50,013 nucleotides of DNA from Streptomyces albipurpureus (GTDB lineage: Bacteria > Actinomycetota > Actinomycetes > Streptomycetales > Streptomycetaceae): assembly GCF_023701525.1 (NCBI RefSeq), contig NZ_JAMQAW010000057.1:65850-115862 (forward strand), written 5' to 3'. The position numbers and the translations under genes were made by a program. Positions 42,281 through 50,013 of this stretch are shown here, one piece after another. The notes under the pieces were generated by a model. The model was not told the DNA's origin. It worked only from the letters and a program-made list of their open reading frames with translations, and made no database searches. Every line of letters begins with the position of its first letter. The stretch's first letter is position 1.

Positions 42281-42775
42281 ATGCCGAAGCCCGCCAAGGG
42301 TGCCCGTCTGGGCGGCAGCGCCGCGCACGAGCGCCTGCTTCTCGCGAACCTCGCGAAGCAGCTGTTCGAGCACGGCCGCATCACCACGACCGAGGCCAAG
42401 GCCCGCCGCCTGCGTCCGGTCGCCGAGCGCCTGATCACCAAGGCGAAGAAGGGCGACATCCACAACCGTCGCCTCGTTCTTCAGACGATCACGGACAAGG
42501 GCATCGTGCACACGCTCTTCACCGAGATCGCGCCGCGGTACGCCGAGCGTCCGGGTGGCTACACCCGTATCACCAAGGTCGGCAACCGCCGTGGTGACAA
42601 CGCGAAGATGGCCGTGATCGAGCTCGTCGAGGGCGAGATCGCCAAGAAGGCGACCGTTGCCGAGGCCGAGGCCGCGGCCAAGCGCGCCGTCAAGGAGGAC
42701 GCCCTGAAGAAGGACGCCGCTCCGGTTGAGGACGCCAAGCCGGTTGAGGCCGCCGAGGAGTCCAAGAACGCCTGA
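42281..42775 (+). CDS. rplQ: 50S ribosomal protein L17
   Basis: 164 residues from ATG 42281, with AAGGAG upstream. The conserved part is MPKPAKGARLGGSAAHERLL and EHGRITTTEAKARRLRPVAE. After about residue 120 it has an Ala/Lys/Glu-rich extension (AEAEAAAKRAVKEDALKKDA) not found in the 127-residue E. coli protein but usual in actinobacteria. Confidence 0.98.
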   Translation: MPKPAKGARLGGSAAHERLLLANLAKQLFEHGRITTTEAKARRLRPVAERLITKAKKGDIHNRRLVLQTITDKGIVHTLFTEIAPRYAERPGGYTRITKVGNRRGDNAKMAVIELVEGEIAKKATVAEAEAAAKRAVKEDALKKDAAPVEDAKPVEAAEESKNA

Positions 42776-42788
42776 TCGCGTTCTACTG

Positions 42789-42820
42789 ACGGGCCCGTTC
42801 CCTCCGGGGAGCGGGCCCGT
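42789..42820 (+). terminator. Hairpin after rplQ
   Basis: ACGGGCCCG (42789-42797) pairs with CGGGCCCGT (42812-42820) around a 14-base inner region that can pair further. TCCGTC follows. It separates the alpha operon from truA. Confidence 0.6.
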
Positions 42821-42874
42821 TCCGTCTGTCCGGTGCTCTCCGGCGGCATCGAGGGCTCTGAGAGGATGCAACAC

Positions 42875-43744
42875 GTGAGTGACGAGGTGGAACCCGGCTG
42901 GGTCCGGGTGCGGCTGGACCTGTCGTACGACGGCAGGGACTTCTCCGGATGGGCCAAGCAGGCCGGCGGCCGGCGTACCGTCCAGGGCGAGATCGAGGAC
43001 GCGCTACGGACGGTGACCCGGTCGAGTCGGAGCTATGAACTGACCGTCGCCGGCCGCACCGACGCGGGGGTGCACGCGCGGGGGCAGGTGGCGCATGTCG
43101 ACCTTCCGCAGGAGCTCTGGGCCGAGCACCGGGAGAAGCTGCTGAAGCGGCTCGCCGGGCGGCTGGATCGCGATGTAAGGATCTGGCGGGTCGCCGAGGC
43201 TCCCGCGGGGTTCAACGCACGCTTCTCGGCGATCTGGCGGCGGTACGCGTACCGGGTCACCGACAATCCCGGTGGGGTCGATCCACTGCTGCGCGGTCAT
43301 GTGCTCTGGCATGACTGGCCGTTGGACGTGGCCGCGATGAACGAGGCCTCGGGCCGACTGGTGGGCGAGCACGACTTCGCCGCCTACTGCAAGAAGCGCG
43401 AGGGCGCCACCACCATCCGTACGCTCCAGCAGCTCTCCTGGGAGCGGGACACCGCGGGAGTCATCACGGCCACCGTCCGGGCCGATGCCTTCTGCCACAA
43501 CATGGTGCGCTCCCTGGTGGGCGCGCTGCTGTTCGTCGGCGATGGGCACCGCCCGGTGGAGTGGCCGGCGAAGGTGCTGGCGGTGGGGGTGAGGGACTCG
43601 GCCGTCCATGTCGTACGGCCGCACGGTCTGACGCTTGAAGAGGTCGGCTACCCCGCCGACGAACTGCTGGCCTCCCGCAACCTGGCGGCGCGCAACAAGC
43701 GTTCGCTGCCGCTCTCAGCCGGCGGGGTCGGCAACTGCTGCTGA
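42875..43744 (+). CDS. truA: tRNA pseudouridine synthase A
   Basis: About 289 residues from GTG 42875, chosen for the AGAGG site ten bases upstream; an ATG at 42866 is too close to it. The enzyme makes pseudouridine 38-40 in tRNA anticodon arms. The catalytic Asp lies in VAGRTDAGVHARGQV, and the fold continues with RRYAYRV and the late FCHNMVRSLVGALL. It is downstream of the alpha operon, a common actinobacterial position. Its 3' end overlaps the convergent gene by 30 bases. Confidence 0.95.
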   Translation: MSDEVEPGWVRVRLDLSYDGRDFSGWAKQAGGRRTVQGEIEDALRTVTRSSRSYELTVAGRTDAGVHARGQVAHVDLPQELWAEHREKLLKRLAGRLDRDVRIWRVAEAPAGFNARFSAIWRRYAYRVTDNPGGVDPLLRGHVLWHDWPLDVAAMNEASGRLVGEHDFAAYCKKREGATTIRTLQQLSWERDTAGVITATVRADAFCHNMVRSLVGALLFVGDGHRPVEWPAKVLAVGVRDSAVHVVRPHGLTLEEVGYPADELLASRNLAARNKRSLPLSAGGVGNCC

Positions 43745-44656
43745 GGCCTGTGCGTTGCCTCGGCCCACGATCTGCCGGAAGGTGAACTCGGCGAGGTCAT
43801 CACCGGTTTGGAAGGCCTTGGTGTCGCCCGTCTCGACGTTCTTGCCGTTGGTGTAGCCGGTGGTGGTGAAGTAGGCGTACCGGCCGTAGGAGTTGGCCGT
43901 GAAGCGGCAGACCGGGCCGGCCTTGCAGAAGGCGCTGACACCCGAACCGGGGAGCGGGGCCAGGTTCTGCCCCCGCCGACGCTCCTCCACCGCCTTCTTC
44001 GCCTCGCTCTCCAGGCCGAAGACGGCGACACCGACGGTGACGGCCACCCCGTCCTTGCTGTAGGTGGCGCGGAAGACCTGGTCACAGCCGTTGCGTTCGA
44101 GTACCGGCCCGAGACCGCCCTGTACCGCGGCGGTACAGGTGGCGGCGCGGGCCGTGGCCCCCTTGGCGTAGGACCGGCCGGCCATCGTCAGCTTCTTCCC
44201 GGGGAAGAGGGTGTCGACGGTCAGCGGGGCCTTGTCCTTCTGCTCGCTGGAGACGAAGTCCTTGGGGTTCGGCGGCGGCGCCGGGGCGACCGAGGAGAAC
44301 GAGGGCTCGGGTGCGTTGGTGTCGCTCGGCAGGTTCTCGGGCGCGGGCAGCTGGCTGGAGCTCTTCTCCTTCGACCGGTTGTCACTGTCGTCGTTCGAGC
44401 TGACGATCGCCGTCGCCACGATCCCCGCGACCGCGGCGGTGGCGAGTGCGCCACCGCCGATGAGCAGCCAACGCTTGCGTCGGGCCCGGGCCGCCGATGC
44501 CTCGGCGAGAGCCGCCCAGTCGGGCGTGTCGGGGTCTCCCGCCCCCCGCTGCCCGCCGAAGGGATCGAAGGAATCCGGTGCTCCCTGACGGGAGTTGTAC
44601 GGGTCTTGATGCTGTCCGCCGGACCCCCACTGAGGTCCCCCCTGGCCAAGGCTCAT
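43715..44656 (-). CDS. Single-pass membrane protein of unknown function
   Basis: 313 residues. The first 60 are Gly/Gln/Pro-rich and disordered (GQGGPQWGSGGQHQDPYNSR), followed by RARRKR and one transmembrane segment (about 62-85, WLLIGGGALATAAVAGIVAT). A Ser/Pro-rich linker leads to an extracytoplasmic domain with cysteines in pairs (ATCTAAVQGG, RNGCDQVFRATYSKD, AFCKAGPVCRFTA). The topology is probably N-in, C-out. It overlaps the 3' end of truA and is divergent from the ABC-F gene. The function is unknown; the type is conserved in Streptomyces beside truA and rplM. Confidence 0.8.
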   Translation of the reverse strand: MSLGQGGPQWGSGGQHQDPYNSRQGAPDSFDPFGGQRGAGDPDTPDWAALAEASAARARRKRWLLIGGGALATAAVAGIVATAIVSSNDDSDNRSKEKSSSQLPAPENLPSDTNAPEPSFSSVAPAPPPNPKDFVSSEQKDKAPLTVDTLFPGKKLTMAGRSYAKGATARAATCTAAVQGGLGPVLERNGCDQVFRATYSKDGVAVTVGVAVFGLESEAKKAVEERRRGQNLAPLPGSGVSAFCKAGPVCRFTANSYGRYAYFTTTGYTNGKNVETGDTKAFQTGDDLAEFTFRQIVGRGNAQASAAVADPAG

Positions 44657-44711
44657 GCCGCGAATCCTAAACCGGTTGGGGATGAGCGGGGCCGGCCGTC
44701 AGTATGGGGAG

Positions 44712-46334
44712 ATGGGACATCTCGAAGCAGCACACCTGGAGTACTACCTGCCCGATGGGCGGGTGCTGCTCGCAGATGCCTCGTTCCGGGTGGGCGATGG
44801 CGCGGTGGTCGCCCTGGTCGGAGCGAATGGCGCGGGTAAGACGACACTGCTGCGGCTGATCGCCGGAGAGCTCCAGCCACACGGTGGCTCGGTGTCGGTC
44901 AGTGGTGGCCTCGGCGTGATGCGCCAGTTCATCGGCTCGGTCCGGGATGAGCGCACGGTGCGGGATCTGCTGGTCTCGCTGTCCCAGCCCCGGGTGCGGG
45001 AGGCCGCCGCGGCGGTCGACCAGGCCGAGCAGGCGATCATGACGGTCGACGATGAGGCCGCACAGATGGCGTACGCCCAAGCGCTCAGTGACTGGGCGGA
45101 GGCGCGGGGCTATGAGGCCGAGACGGTCTGGGACATGTGCACCGTGGCCGCCCTGGGCGTGCCGTATGACAAGGCGCAGTGGCGGCTGCTGGGGACGCTG
45201 AGCGGCGGGGAGCAGAAGCGGCTGGCGCTGGAGGCGCTGCTGCGCGGCCCCGATGAGGTCCTGCTGCTGGATGAGCCGGACAACTATCTGGATGTGCCCG
45301 GCAAGCGATGGCTCGAAGACCGGTTGAAGGAGACCCGCAAGACGGTCCTCTTCGTCTCGCACGATCGCGAGCTGCTCTCCCGTACGGCGGAGAAGATCGT
45401 CAGTGTGGAGCCGAGCCCGGCGGGTTCGGACGTCTGGGTGCACGGCGGTGGTTTTGCGACCTATCACGATGCCCGCAAGGAGCGTTTCGCCCGGTTCGAG
45501 GAGCTCAAGCGCCGCTGGGACGAAGAGCACGCCCGGCTGAAGGCGCTGGTGCTGCGGCTGCGGCAGCAGGCCGCGAACAGCCCGGACATGGCCTCCCGCT
45601 ACCGGGCGATGCAGACCCGTTTCAAGAAGTTCGAGGACGCGGGTCCGCCGCCTGAGCCGCCGCGCGAGCAGGAGATCCGGATGCGGCTGCGTGGCGGGCG
45701 GACCGGTGTACGGGCGCTGACCTGCACAAACCTTGAGCTGACTGGTCTGATGAAGCCGTTTGACCTGGAGGTCTACTACGGCGAGCGGGTGGCCGTCCTC
45801 GGCTCCAACGGCTCGGGCAAGTCCCACTTCCTGCGGCTGCTGGCGGGCGATCAGTCGGTGGCCCATACGGGCGCCTGGAAGCTGGGCGCCCGGGTGGTCC
45901 CCGGACACTTCGCGCAGACCCATGCCCATCCTGAGCTGCTGGGCCGGACCCTGGTGGACATCCTGTGGACCCGGCACGCCAAGGACCGGGGCGGGGCGAT
46001 GTCGGTCCTGCGGCGGTATGAGCTGGAGCAGCAGGGCGATCAGCCGTTCGACAAGCTTTCGGGCGGACAGCAGGCGCGCTTCCAGATCCTGCTGCTTGAG
46101 CTGGAGGGAACGACGGCGCTGCTGCTGGACGAACCGACGGACAACCTCGACCTGGAGTCGGCGGAGGCGCTTCAGGACGGGCTTGAGGTATATGACGGGA
46201 CCGTGCTGGCCGTGACCCACGATCGCTGGTTCGCCAAGTCCTTCGACCGTTATCTGGTCTTCGGCTCGGACGGTGTGGTGCGGGAGACCACCGGTCCGGT
46301 GTGGGACGAGCGGCGGGTGGAGCGGGCGCGGTAG
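44712..46334 (+). CDS. ABC-F family ATPase
   Basis: 540 residues from ATG 44712. GGGGAG touches this ATG, which is too close for a normal site, so a leaderless or slightly different start (ATG 44682) is possible. There are two ABC domains: Walker A GANGAGKTT, signature LSGGEQKR and Walker B LLLDEPDNYLD; then GSNGSGKSH, LSGGQQAR and LLLDEPTDNLD. There are no membrane segments. The charged linker (ARFEELKRRWDEEHARLKAL) is the P-site tRNA-interaction motif region of ABC-F proteins. These act on the ribosome in translation or antibiotic protection; which role applies here cannot be told. Confidence 0.92.
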   Translation: MGHLEAAHLEYYLPDGRVLLADASFRVGDGAVVALVGANGAGKTTLLRLIAGELQPHGGSVSVSGGLGVMRQFIGSVRDERTVRDLLVSLSQPRVREAAAAVDQAEQAIMTVDDEAAQMAYAQALSDWAEARGYEAETVWDMCTVAALGVPYDKAQWRLLGTLSGGEQKRLALEALLRGPDEVLLLDEPDNYLDVPGKRWLEDRLKETRKTVLFVSHDRELLSRTAEKIVSVEPSPAGSDVWVHGGGFATYHDARKERFARFEELKRRWDEEHARLKALVLRLRQQAANSPDMASRYRAMQTRFKKFEDAGPPPEPPREQEIRMRLRGGRTGVRALTCTNLELTGLMKPFDLEVYYGERVAVLGSNGSGKSHFLRLLAGDQSVAHTGAWKLGARVVPGHFAQTHAHPELLGRTLVDILWTRHAKDRGGAMSVLRRYELEQQGDQPFDKLSGGQQARFQILLLELEGTTALLLDEPTDNLDLESAEALQDGLEVYDGTVLAVTHDRWFAKSFDRYLVFGSDGVVRETTGPVWDERRVERAR

Positions 46335-46909
46335 CGCTTGGGCGGGGGTCGGGTGCGCGCGGAAGGGGCCGCCCCGGGCCTCACGGGTGCCTCTGGGGCC
46401 CGGGGCCCCGGTTCCGGCCCCATTTCCAGGCCCCCGGGCGATCAGCGCGACTGGAAGGCGTCCAGGGCCACGGCCAGGGCGAGGCTGCGATCGAGCGCCG
46501 GGTCGTGGATCCGGACGTGGTAGCGGTCGCGTGTGCCCCCCATCCGGATCCACGGTGGGCACGGGCCGATCCCGCCGTGCGAAGTGGTCGGTACTCTCGT
46601 TATCGCTGGTGGGTGCCGCCGATGGGGGCGGTCCACGGGCGGTTTCCGGCGGTCCTCGGGGGCCGCGTTTTGACCCTTCAGGCGGGCCCCGGGTAAGCTG
46701 CTGCTTCGTTATGCGTATTGGCTTGCTCTATCTCACGTGAGGGGCCCTTACGCCGGTCCACCGGTCGATGACCAGCGGCAGGCACTCGGGTTGCGTCCCC
46801 GCGGTGCGGCCAGAGCTGTTGTTATTGCCCGGGCGGCCTTGTCAGGACCCACTCCCCGTGCCTTCGGGCCCAGGGAGACCCACTCACTGAAGAAGCGAAG
46901 GCTACGACC
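46335..46909 (+). other. Gene-free interval upstream of rplM
   Basis: 575 bases without a convincing gene. It contains a GC palindrome GGGGCCCGGGGCCCC at about 46395-46409 that may end the ABC-F transcript, and the rplM promoter at 46670-46699. A minus-strand frame ending at 46442 (last residues LDRSLALAVALDAFQSR) looks somewhat protein-like over its last 33 codons but has no ribosome binding site. Confidence 0.5.
46670..46699 (+). promoter_or_regulatory. Vegetative-type promoter of rplM-rpsI
   Basis: TTGACC at 46670-46675 and TAAGCT at 46694-46699 with an 18-base spacer, close to the consensus of the main sigma factor. The predicted leader to rplM is about 200 bases. Confidence 0.7.
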
Positions 46910-47353
46910 GTGCGTACGTACAGCCCCAAGCCCGGCGATGTCACGCGCCAGTGGCACATCATCGACGCGCAGGACATCGTCCTGGGCCGTCTGGCGACAA
47001 CGGCAGCGAACCTCCTCCGGGGCAAGCACAAGCCGATCTACGCCCCCCACATGGACATGGGCGACTTCGTCATCATCATCAACGCCGAGAAGGTTCACCT
47101 TTCCGGCAACAAGAAGACCCAGAAGATGGCGTACCGCCACTCCGGCTACCCGGGCGGTCTGCGTTCCGTCCGTTACGACGAGCTGATGGCGAAGAGCCCG
47201 GAGAAGGCCGTTGAGAAGGCCATCAAGGGCATGATCCCCAAGAACACCCTGGGTCGTCAGATGCTGTCGAAGCTGAAGATCTACGCGGGCGAGAACCACC
47301 CGCACGCTGCTCAGCAGCCTGTTCCGTTTGAGATCACCCAGGTCGCGCAGTAG
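46910..47353 (+). CDS. rplM: 50S ribosomal protein L13
   Basis: 147 residues from GTG 46910 (MRTYSPKPGDVTRQWHIIDA). The signatures LGRLATTAANLLRGKHKPIY and LGRQMLSKLKIYAGENHPHA are present. L13 is an early-assembly protein of the 50S subunit. It is the first gene of the two-gene rplM-rpsI operon. Confidence 0.98.
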   Translation: MRTYSPKPGDVTRQWHIIDAQDIVLGRLATTAANLLRGKHKPIYAPHMDMGDFVIIINAEKVHLSGNKKTQKMAYRHSGYPGGLRSVRYDELMAKSPEKAVEKAIKGMIPKNTLGRQMLSKLKIYAGENHPHAAQQPVPFEITQVAQ

Positions 47354-47394
47354 TTCCGGCCACCCCCTAAGACGAAAAGAATCTGAGGCGCATC

Positions 47395-47913
47395 GTGGCC
47401 GAGACCACCACTGAAATCCCCGTCGAGGGCGAAGAGACCTACGCAGAGGTCACCACCTTCGAGTCGGAGACGCCCGTTGAGGGCGAGTTCACCTCCGAGT
47501 CCCTCGCATCCCGCTTTGGCGACCCGCAGCCGGCTGCCGGCCTGGGTCGTCGCAAGAACGCCATTGCTCGCGTCCGGATCGTTCCGGGCACCGGCAAGTG
47601 GAAGATCAACGGTCGCACCCTTGAGGACTACTTCCCCAACAAGGTGCACCAGCAGGAAGTCAACGAGCCCTTCAAGGTGCTTGAGCTCGACAACCGCTAC
47701 GACGTTGTCGCCCGCATCTCGGGTGGCGGCGTCTCCGGTCAGGCCGGCGCCCTGCGCCTCGGTGTGGCCCGTGCGCTGAACGAGGCGGACGTGGACAACA
47801 ACCGTGCCCCGCTGAAGAAGGCTGGATTCCTCAGCCGCGACGACCGTGCGGTCGAGCGCAAGAAGGCCGGTCTCAAGAAGGCCCGTAAGGCTCCGCAGTA
47901 CAGCAAGCGTTAA
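47395..47913 (+). CDS. rpsI: 30S ribosomal protein S9
   Basis: 172 residues from GTG 47395. An acidic N-terminal extension of about 45 residues precedes the conserved GRRKNAIARVRIVPGTGKWK. The end, KKAGLKKARKAPQYSKR, reaches the P-site tRNA. The extension is usual in actinobacteria; E. coli S9 has 130 residues. Confidence 0.98.
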   Translation: MAETTTEIPVEGEETYAEVTTFESETPVEGEFTSESLASRFGDPQPAAGLGRRKNAIARVRIVPGTGKWKINGRTLEDYFPNKVHQQEVNEPFKVLELDNRYDVVARISGGGVSGQAGALRLGVARALNEADVDNNRAPLKKAGFLSRDDRAVERKKAGLKKARKAPQYSKR

Positions 47914-47936
47914 TCGTCTGCTCGATCTGTTCTGTT

Positions 47937-47981
47937 ACGTACGCCCCGGCGGCACCCAGTGCCGCGGGGGCGTACGTTTTT
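47937..47981 (+). terminator. Intrinsic terminator of the rplM-rpsI operon
   Basis: ACGTACGCCCCGGCGGCAC pairs with GTGCCGCGGGGGCGTACGT with one mismatch, around a three-base CCA loop. TTTTT follows immediately. It is the best textbook terminator in the window. Confidence 0.93.
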
Positions 47982-48075
47982 CCATGACCGCAGGGCGTAG
48001 AACGGGCATGAAGCGTTCATATGCTTGCATTCTCGGAGCATTACGAAGCTTCACGGAGTATTTCGGAGGACAGTT

Positions 48076-49434
48076 GTGGGACGACTCTTCGGCACGGACG
48101 GTGTGCGCGGTGTCGCCAACGCAGACCTGACGGCGGAGCTGGCGCTCGGTCTCTCGGTGGCCGCGGCGCATGTGCTCGCTGAGGCGGGAACCTTTGCGGG
48201 GCACCGGCCGACCGCCGTGGTGGGACGTGATCCGCGTGCGTCGGGAGAGTTCCTGGAGGCCGCAGTGGTGGCGGGTCTCGCGAGCGCGGGGGTGGATGTG
48301 CTGAGGGTGGGCGTGCTGCCCACGCCCGCGGTGGCCTACCTCACCGGTGCGCTCGGCGCCGACCTGGGGGTGATGCTCTCCGCCAGCCACAACGCCATGC
48401 CGGACAACGGCATCAAGTTCTTCGCGCGCGGCGGACACAAGCTCGCCGACGATCTGGAGAACCGCATTGAGTCGGTCTACGAGCAGCACCGCACCGGTGA
48501 CCCCTGGGAGCGGCCCACCGGGGCGGGTGTGGGCCGGGTACGGGACTACGACGAGGGCTTCGACAAGTACATCGGGCATCTGCTCTCCGTACTGCCCAAC
48601 CGCCTCGACGGGCTGAAGGTCGTCCTCGACGAGGCACATGGCGCGGCGGCGAAGGTGTCGCCCGAGGCCTTCGTACGGGCCGGAGCTGAGGTCGTCACCA
48701 TCGGTGCGGACCCCGACGGGCTCAACATCAACGACGGATGCGGTTCGACCCACCTCCAGCTGCTGAAAGCCGCGGTCGTCGAGCACGGAGCCGACTTCGG
48801 TATCGCCCACGACGGTGACGCGGACCGCTGCCTGGCCGTGGACGGCGCCGGCGAAGAGGTCGACGGGGACCAGATCCTCGCCGTGCTGGCCCTTGCGATG
48901 CGCGAAGCGGGAACCCTGCGGGGCAACACCGTCGTCGCCACGGTGATGTCCAACCTCGGCTTCAAGCTGGCGATGGAGCGCGAAGGGCTGGAGATCGTCC
49001 AGACCGCGGTCGGCGACCGGTACGTCCTGGAGTCGATGAAGGAACACGGGTACGCCCTCGGCGGCGAGCAGTCCGGGCATGTGATCGTCCTTGACCACGC
49101 GACCACCGGGGACGGCACCCTGACCGGTCTGATGCTCGCGGCCCGCGTGGTCGCGACCAAGCGCTCCCTGGCGGAGCTCGCGGCCGTGATGGACCGGCTG
49201 CCCCAGGTCCTGATCAATGTGCCGGACGTCGACAAGGCACGGGTGCACACCTCGGCGGAGCTGGCGAACGCGGTCACCGACGCCGAGCGGGAGCTCGGCG
49301 CCACCGGGCGCGTGCTGCTGCGCCCGTCGGGGACGGAACCGCTGGTACGGGTGATGGTGGAGGCCGCGGACATCGAGCAGGCCCGCTCGGTGGCGGAGCG
49401 GTTGGCGGACACGGTGAAGTCGACGCTGGGGTGA
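48076..49434 (+). CDS. glmM: Phosphoglucosamine mutase
   Basis: 452 residues from GTG 48076, with GGAGGA six bases upstream. It converts glucosamine-6-phosphate to glucosamine-1-phosphate for peptidoglycan precursor synthesis. It begins GRLFGTDGVRGVAN. The phosphoserine loop is VMLSASHNAMPDNGIKFF; the metal-binding loop is HDGDADRCLAVD; the substrate loop is GGEQSGHVI; and the phosphate-binding end is RPSGTEPLVRVMVE. The length is normal for the family. It follows rplM-rpsI across a terminator, as in other Streptomyces. Confidence 0.98.
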   Translation: MGRLFGTDGVRGVANADLTAELALGLSVAAAHVLAEAGTFAGHRPTAVVGRDPRASGEFLEAAVVAGLASAGVDVLRVGVLPTPAVAYLTGALGADLGVMLSASHNAMPDNGIKFFARGGHKLADDLENRIESVYEQHRTGDPWERPTGAGVGRVRDYDEGFDKYIGHLLSVLPNRLDGLKVVLDEAHGAAAKVSPEAFVRAGAEVVTIGADPDGLNINDGCGSTHLQLLKAAVVEHGADFGIAHDGDADRCLAVDGAGEEVDGDQILAVLALAMREAGTLRGNTVVATVMSNLGFKLAMEREGLEIVQTAVGDRYVLESMKEHGYALGGEQSGHVIVLDHATTGDGTLTGLMLAARVVATKRSLAELAAVMDRLPQVLINVPDVDKARVHTSAELANAVTDAERELGATGRVLLRPSGTEPLVRVMVEAADIEQARSVAERLADTVKSTLG

Positions 49435-49497
49435 GGATGCGCCGGGGGGCGCTGGGGCCGGGGTCTTTGGTGCTTGAGGTGGGCGCTCCTGTTTTGG

Positions 49498-49545
49498 TGT
49501 CCTCACCGGGGGTGGGGGGTCCGTCCTCAAGCGCCGGACGGGCTG
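49498..49545. repeat. Dispersed intergenic repeat, copy 1
   Basis: The 25-base core at 49521-49545 (CGTCCTCAAGCGCCGGACGG within it) is identical to the copy at 49658-49682. Imperfect similarity extends about 25 bases upstream (TGTCCTCACCGGGGGTGG). Sequences of this type recur between genes in Streptomyces genomes. Confidence 0.75.
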
Positions 49546-49633
49546 GGGGTGTCCCTTGGCGGGGTGCTCGTTTCGGCGGGGTTGCCTGCGGTTGAGGCAT
49601 GGGGTGCTTGGGCTCGACGCCACCCGTGTTGCG

Positions 49634-49682
49634 TGTCCCCACCCGGGGTGGAGGGTTCCGTCCTCAAGCGCCGGACGGGCTG
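49634..49682. repeat. Dispersed intergenic repeat, copy 2
   Basis: Second copy with an identical 25-base core and an upstream arm TGTCCCCACCCGGGGTGG similar to copy 1. The core contains the inverted repeat CCGTCC...GGACGG, so both copies can form the same small hairpin. Confidence 0.75.
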
Positions 49683-50013
49683 AAGTTGGCCCTGGGTGAG
49701 GTGCTCTCTGTTGGCTGGGTCGCCCGGGGTCTGGGTCTTGGGCTGCCCGGGCTGAGGGAGCTTTTTTTGCTGGGGTTGGGGGTGCTATCGGGGGTGACTC
49801 CTCAGCGTCGACGGCCTGAAGCGGCTCCGAGCCGGCATGCGGGTCTTGCCGTCGATCGCTTCCGGGGACACCCCCTGCGCGCCCCCACGCCGAGACTTGC
49901 ATCCCCTGCCCCTTAGGTACCTGTATGGGGGAGGCGCCCGGGGGTGAGGTTCCCCCGTTGTGTGGGGGTGGTTGGTTAGCTGGTCAGGGTGGGTTGGTGT
50001 GGTGTGGGTTTCG

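Larger units (their letters stand above)
49435..50013. other. Gene-free 3' flank of glmM
   Basis: About 580 G-rich bases with no convincing gene. It holds two copies of a short intergenic repeat and runs of T and G (TTTTTTT near 49762). The long minus-strand frame that crosses it is an antisense artefact of glmM. Confidence 0.6.

Noticed and set aside
41084..42874. Minus-strand frame of 596 codons opposite rpoA and rplQ
   Set aside because: Antisense of two essential genes with clear homology; no domain is recognisable.
44667..46562. Minus-strand frame of 631 codons opposite the ABC-F gene
   Set aside because: It covers an ABC-F gene with both Walker and signature motif sets on the plus strand; the antisense product is low-complexity.
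46442..46636. Small minus-strand frame upstream of rplM ending LAVALDAFQSR
   Set aside because: The end looks protein-like but no ribosome binding site or clear start is present; too short to support without conservation data.
47935..49902. Minus-strand open frame of 655 codons opposite glmM
   Set aside because: It is antisense to an intact, fully motif-complete glmM; high-GC DNA leaves such frames open by chance. The translation is Pro/Arg/His-rich without family motifs.
1..50013. tRNA genes, rRNA genes, CRISPR arrays and insertion sequences
   Set aside because: I looked for cloverleaf-like segments, regular spaced repeats, and transposases with inverted ends and saw none that could be supported.

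Overview
This is high-GC actinobacterial DNA, almost certainly from Streptomyces or a close relative. The evidence is the strong G/C bias at third codon positions, frequent GTG starts, WhiJ/Scr1-type regulator cassettes (DUF5753 + DUF397 + HATPase), and the ribosomal gene order with rpsD absent between rpsK and rpoA.

The left half (about 1-25,850) is an accessory region. It holds: a Tat/lipobox PIG-L deacetylase with a C-terminal repeat domain (36-2216); a cassette of a small helical protein, a WXG100-like large protein and two tandem paralogous lipoproteins (2510-5549); a frameshifted Rpn-type nuclease (5625-6522); an HTH protein, an HATPase, a truncated DUF5753 regulator and two DUF397 proteins (6530-9126), in which a deletion appears to have removed the 5' ends of both divergent genes; and a polymorphic-toxin cassette (9332-15550) with an SseB-like protein, a T7SS-associated protein, a 1587-residue RHS protein and a probable DUF7919-type immunity protein. 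Then follow a helical unknown, a decayed DUF397 gene, an intact Rpn-type nuclease with a tandem AEGK repeat, a two-gene RNA-repair operon (17698-21514), an internally deleted Uma2 gene, and a third cassette (22931-25835) of a small helical protein, a DUF1023 alpha/beta hydrolase and a lipoprotein.

The right half (25,850-50,013) is core genome. A consensus vegetative promoter and a leader of about 370 nt precede the S10-spc-alpha supercluster: rpsJ-rplC-rplD-rplW-rplB-rpsS-rplV-rpsC-rplP-rpmC-rpsQ / rplN-rplX-rplE-rpsN / rpsH-rplF-rplR-rpsE-rpmD-rplO / secY-adk / map / infA-rpmJ-rpsM-rpsK-rpoA-rplQ, then truA. Strong GC hairpins separate several of these blocks. After truA come a convergent membrane protein gene, an ABC-F ATPase gene, the rplM-rpsI operon with its own promoter and a textbook terminator, and glmM. 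The last 580 bases are gene-free and carry two copies of a short repeat.

The most interesting system is the RNA-repair pair. One gene encodes an RNA ligase fused to a 5'-polynucleotide kinase-like domain. The other fuses a DUF504/MJ1316 'RNA repair' domain, an endonuclease/exonuclease/phosphatase domain and what reads as a complete eukaryotic-type poly(A) polymerase. The three type-VII-secretion-like cassettes, with their lower-GC toxin and immunity ends, are the second theme.
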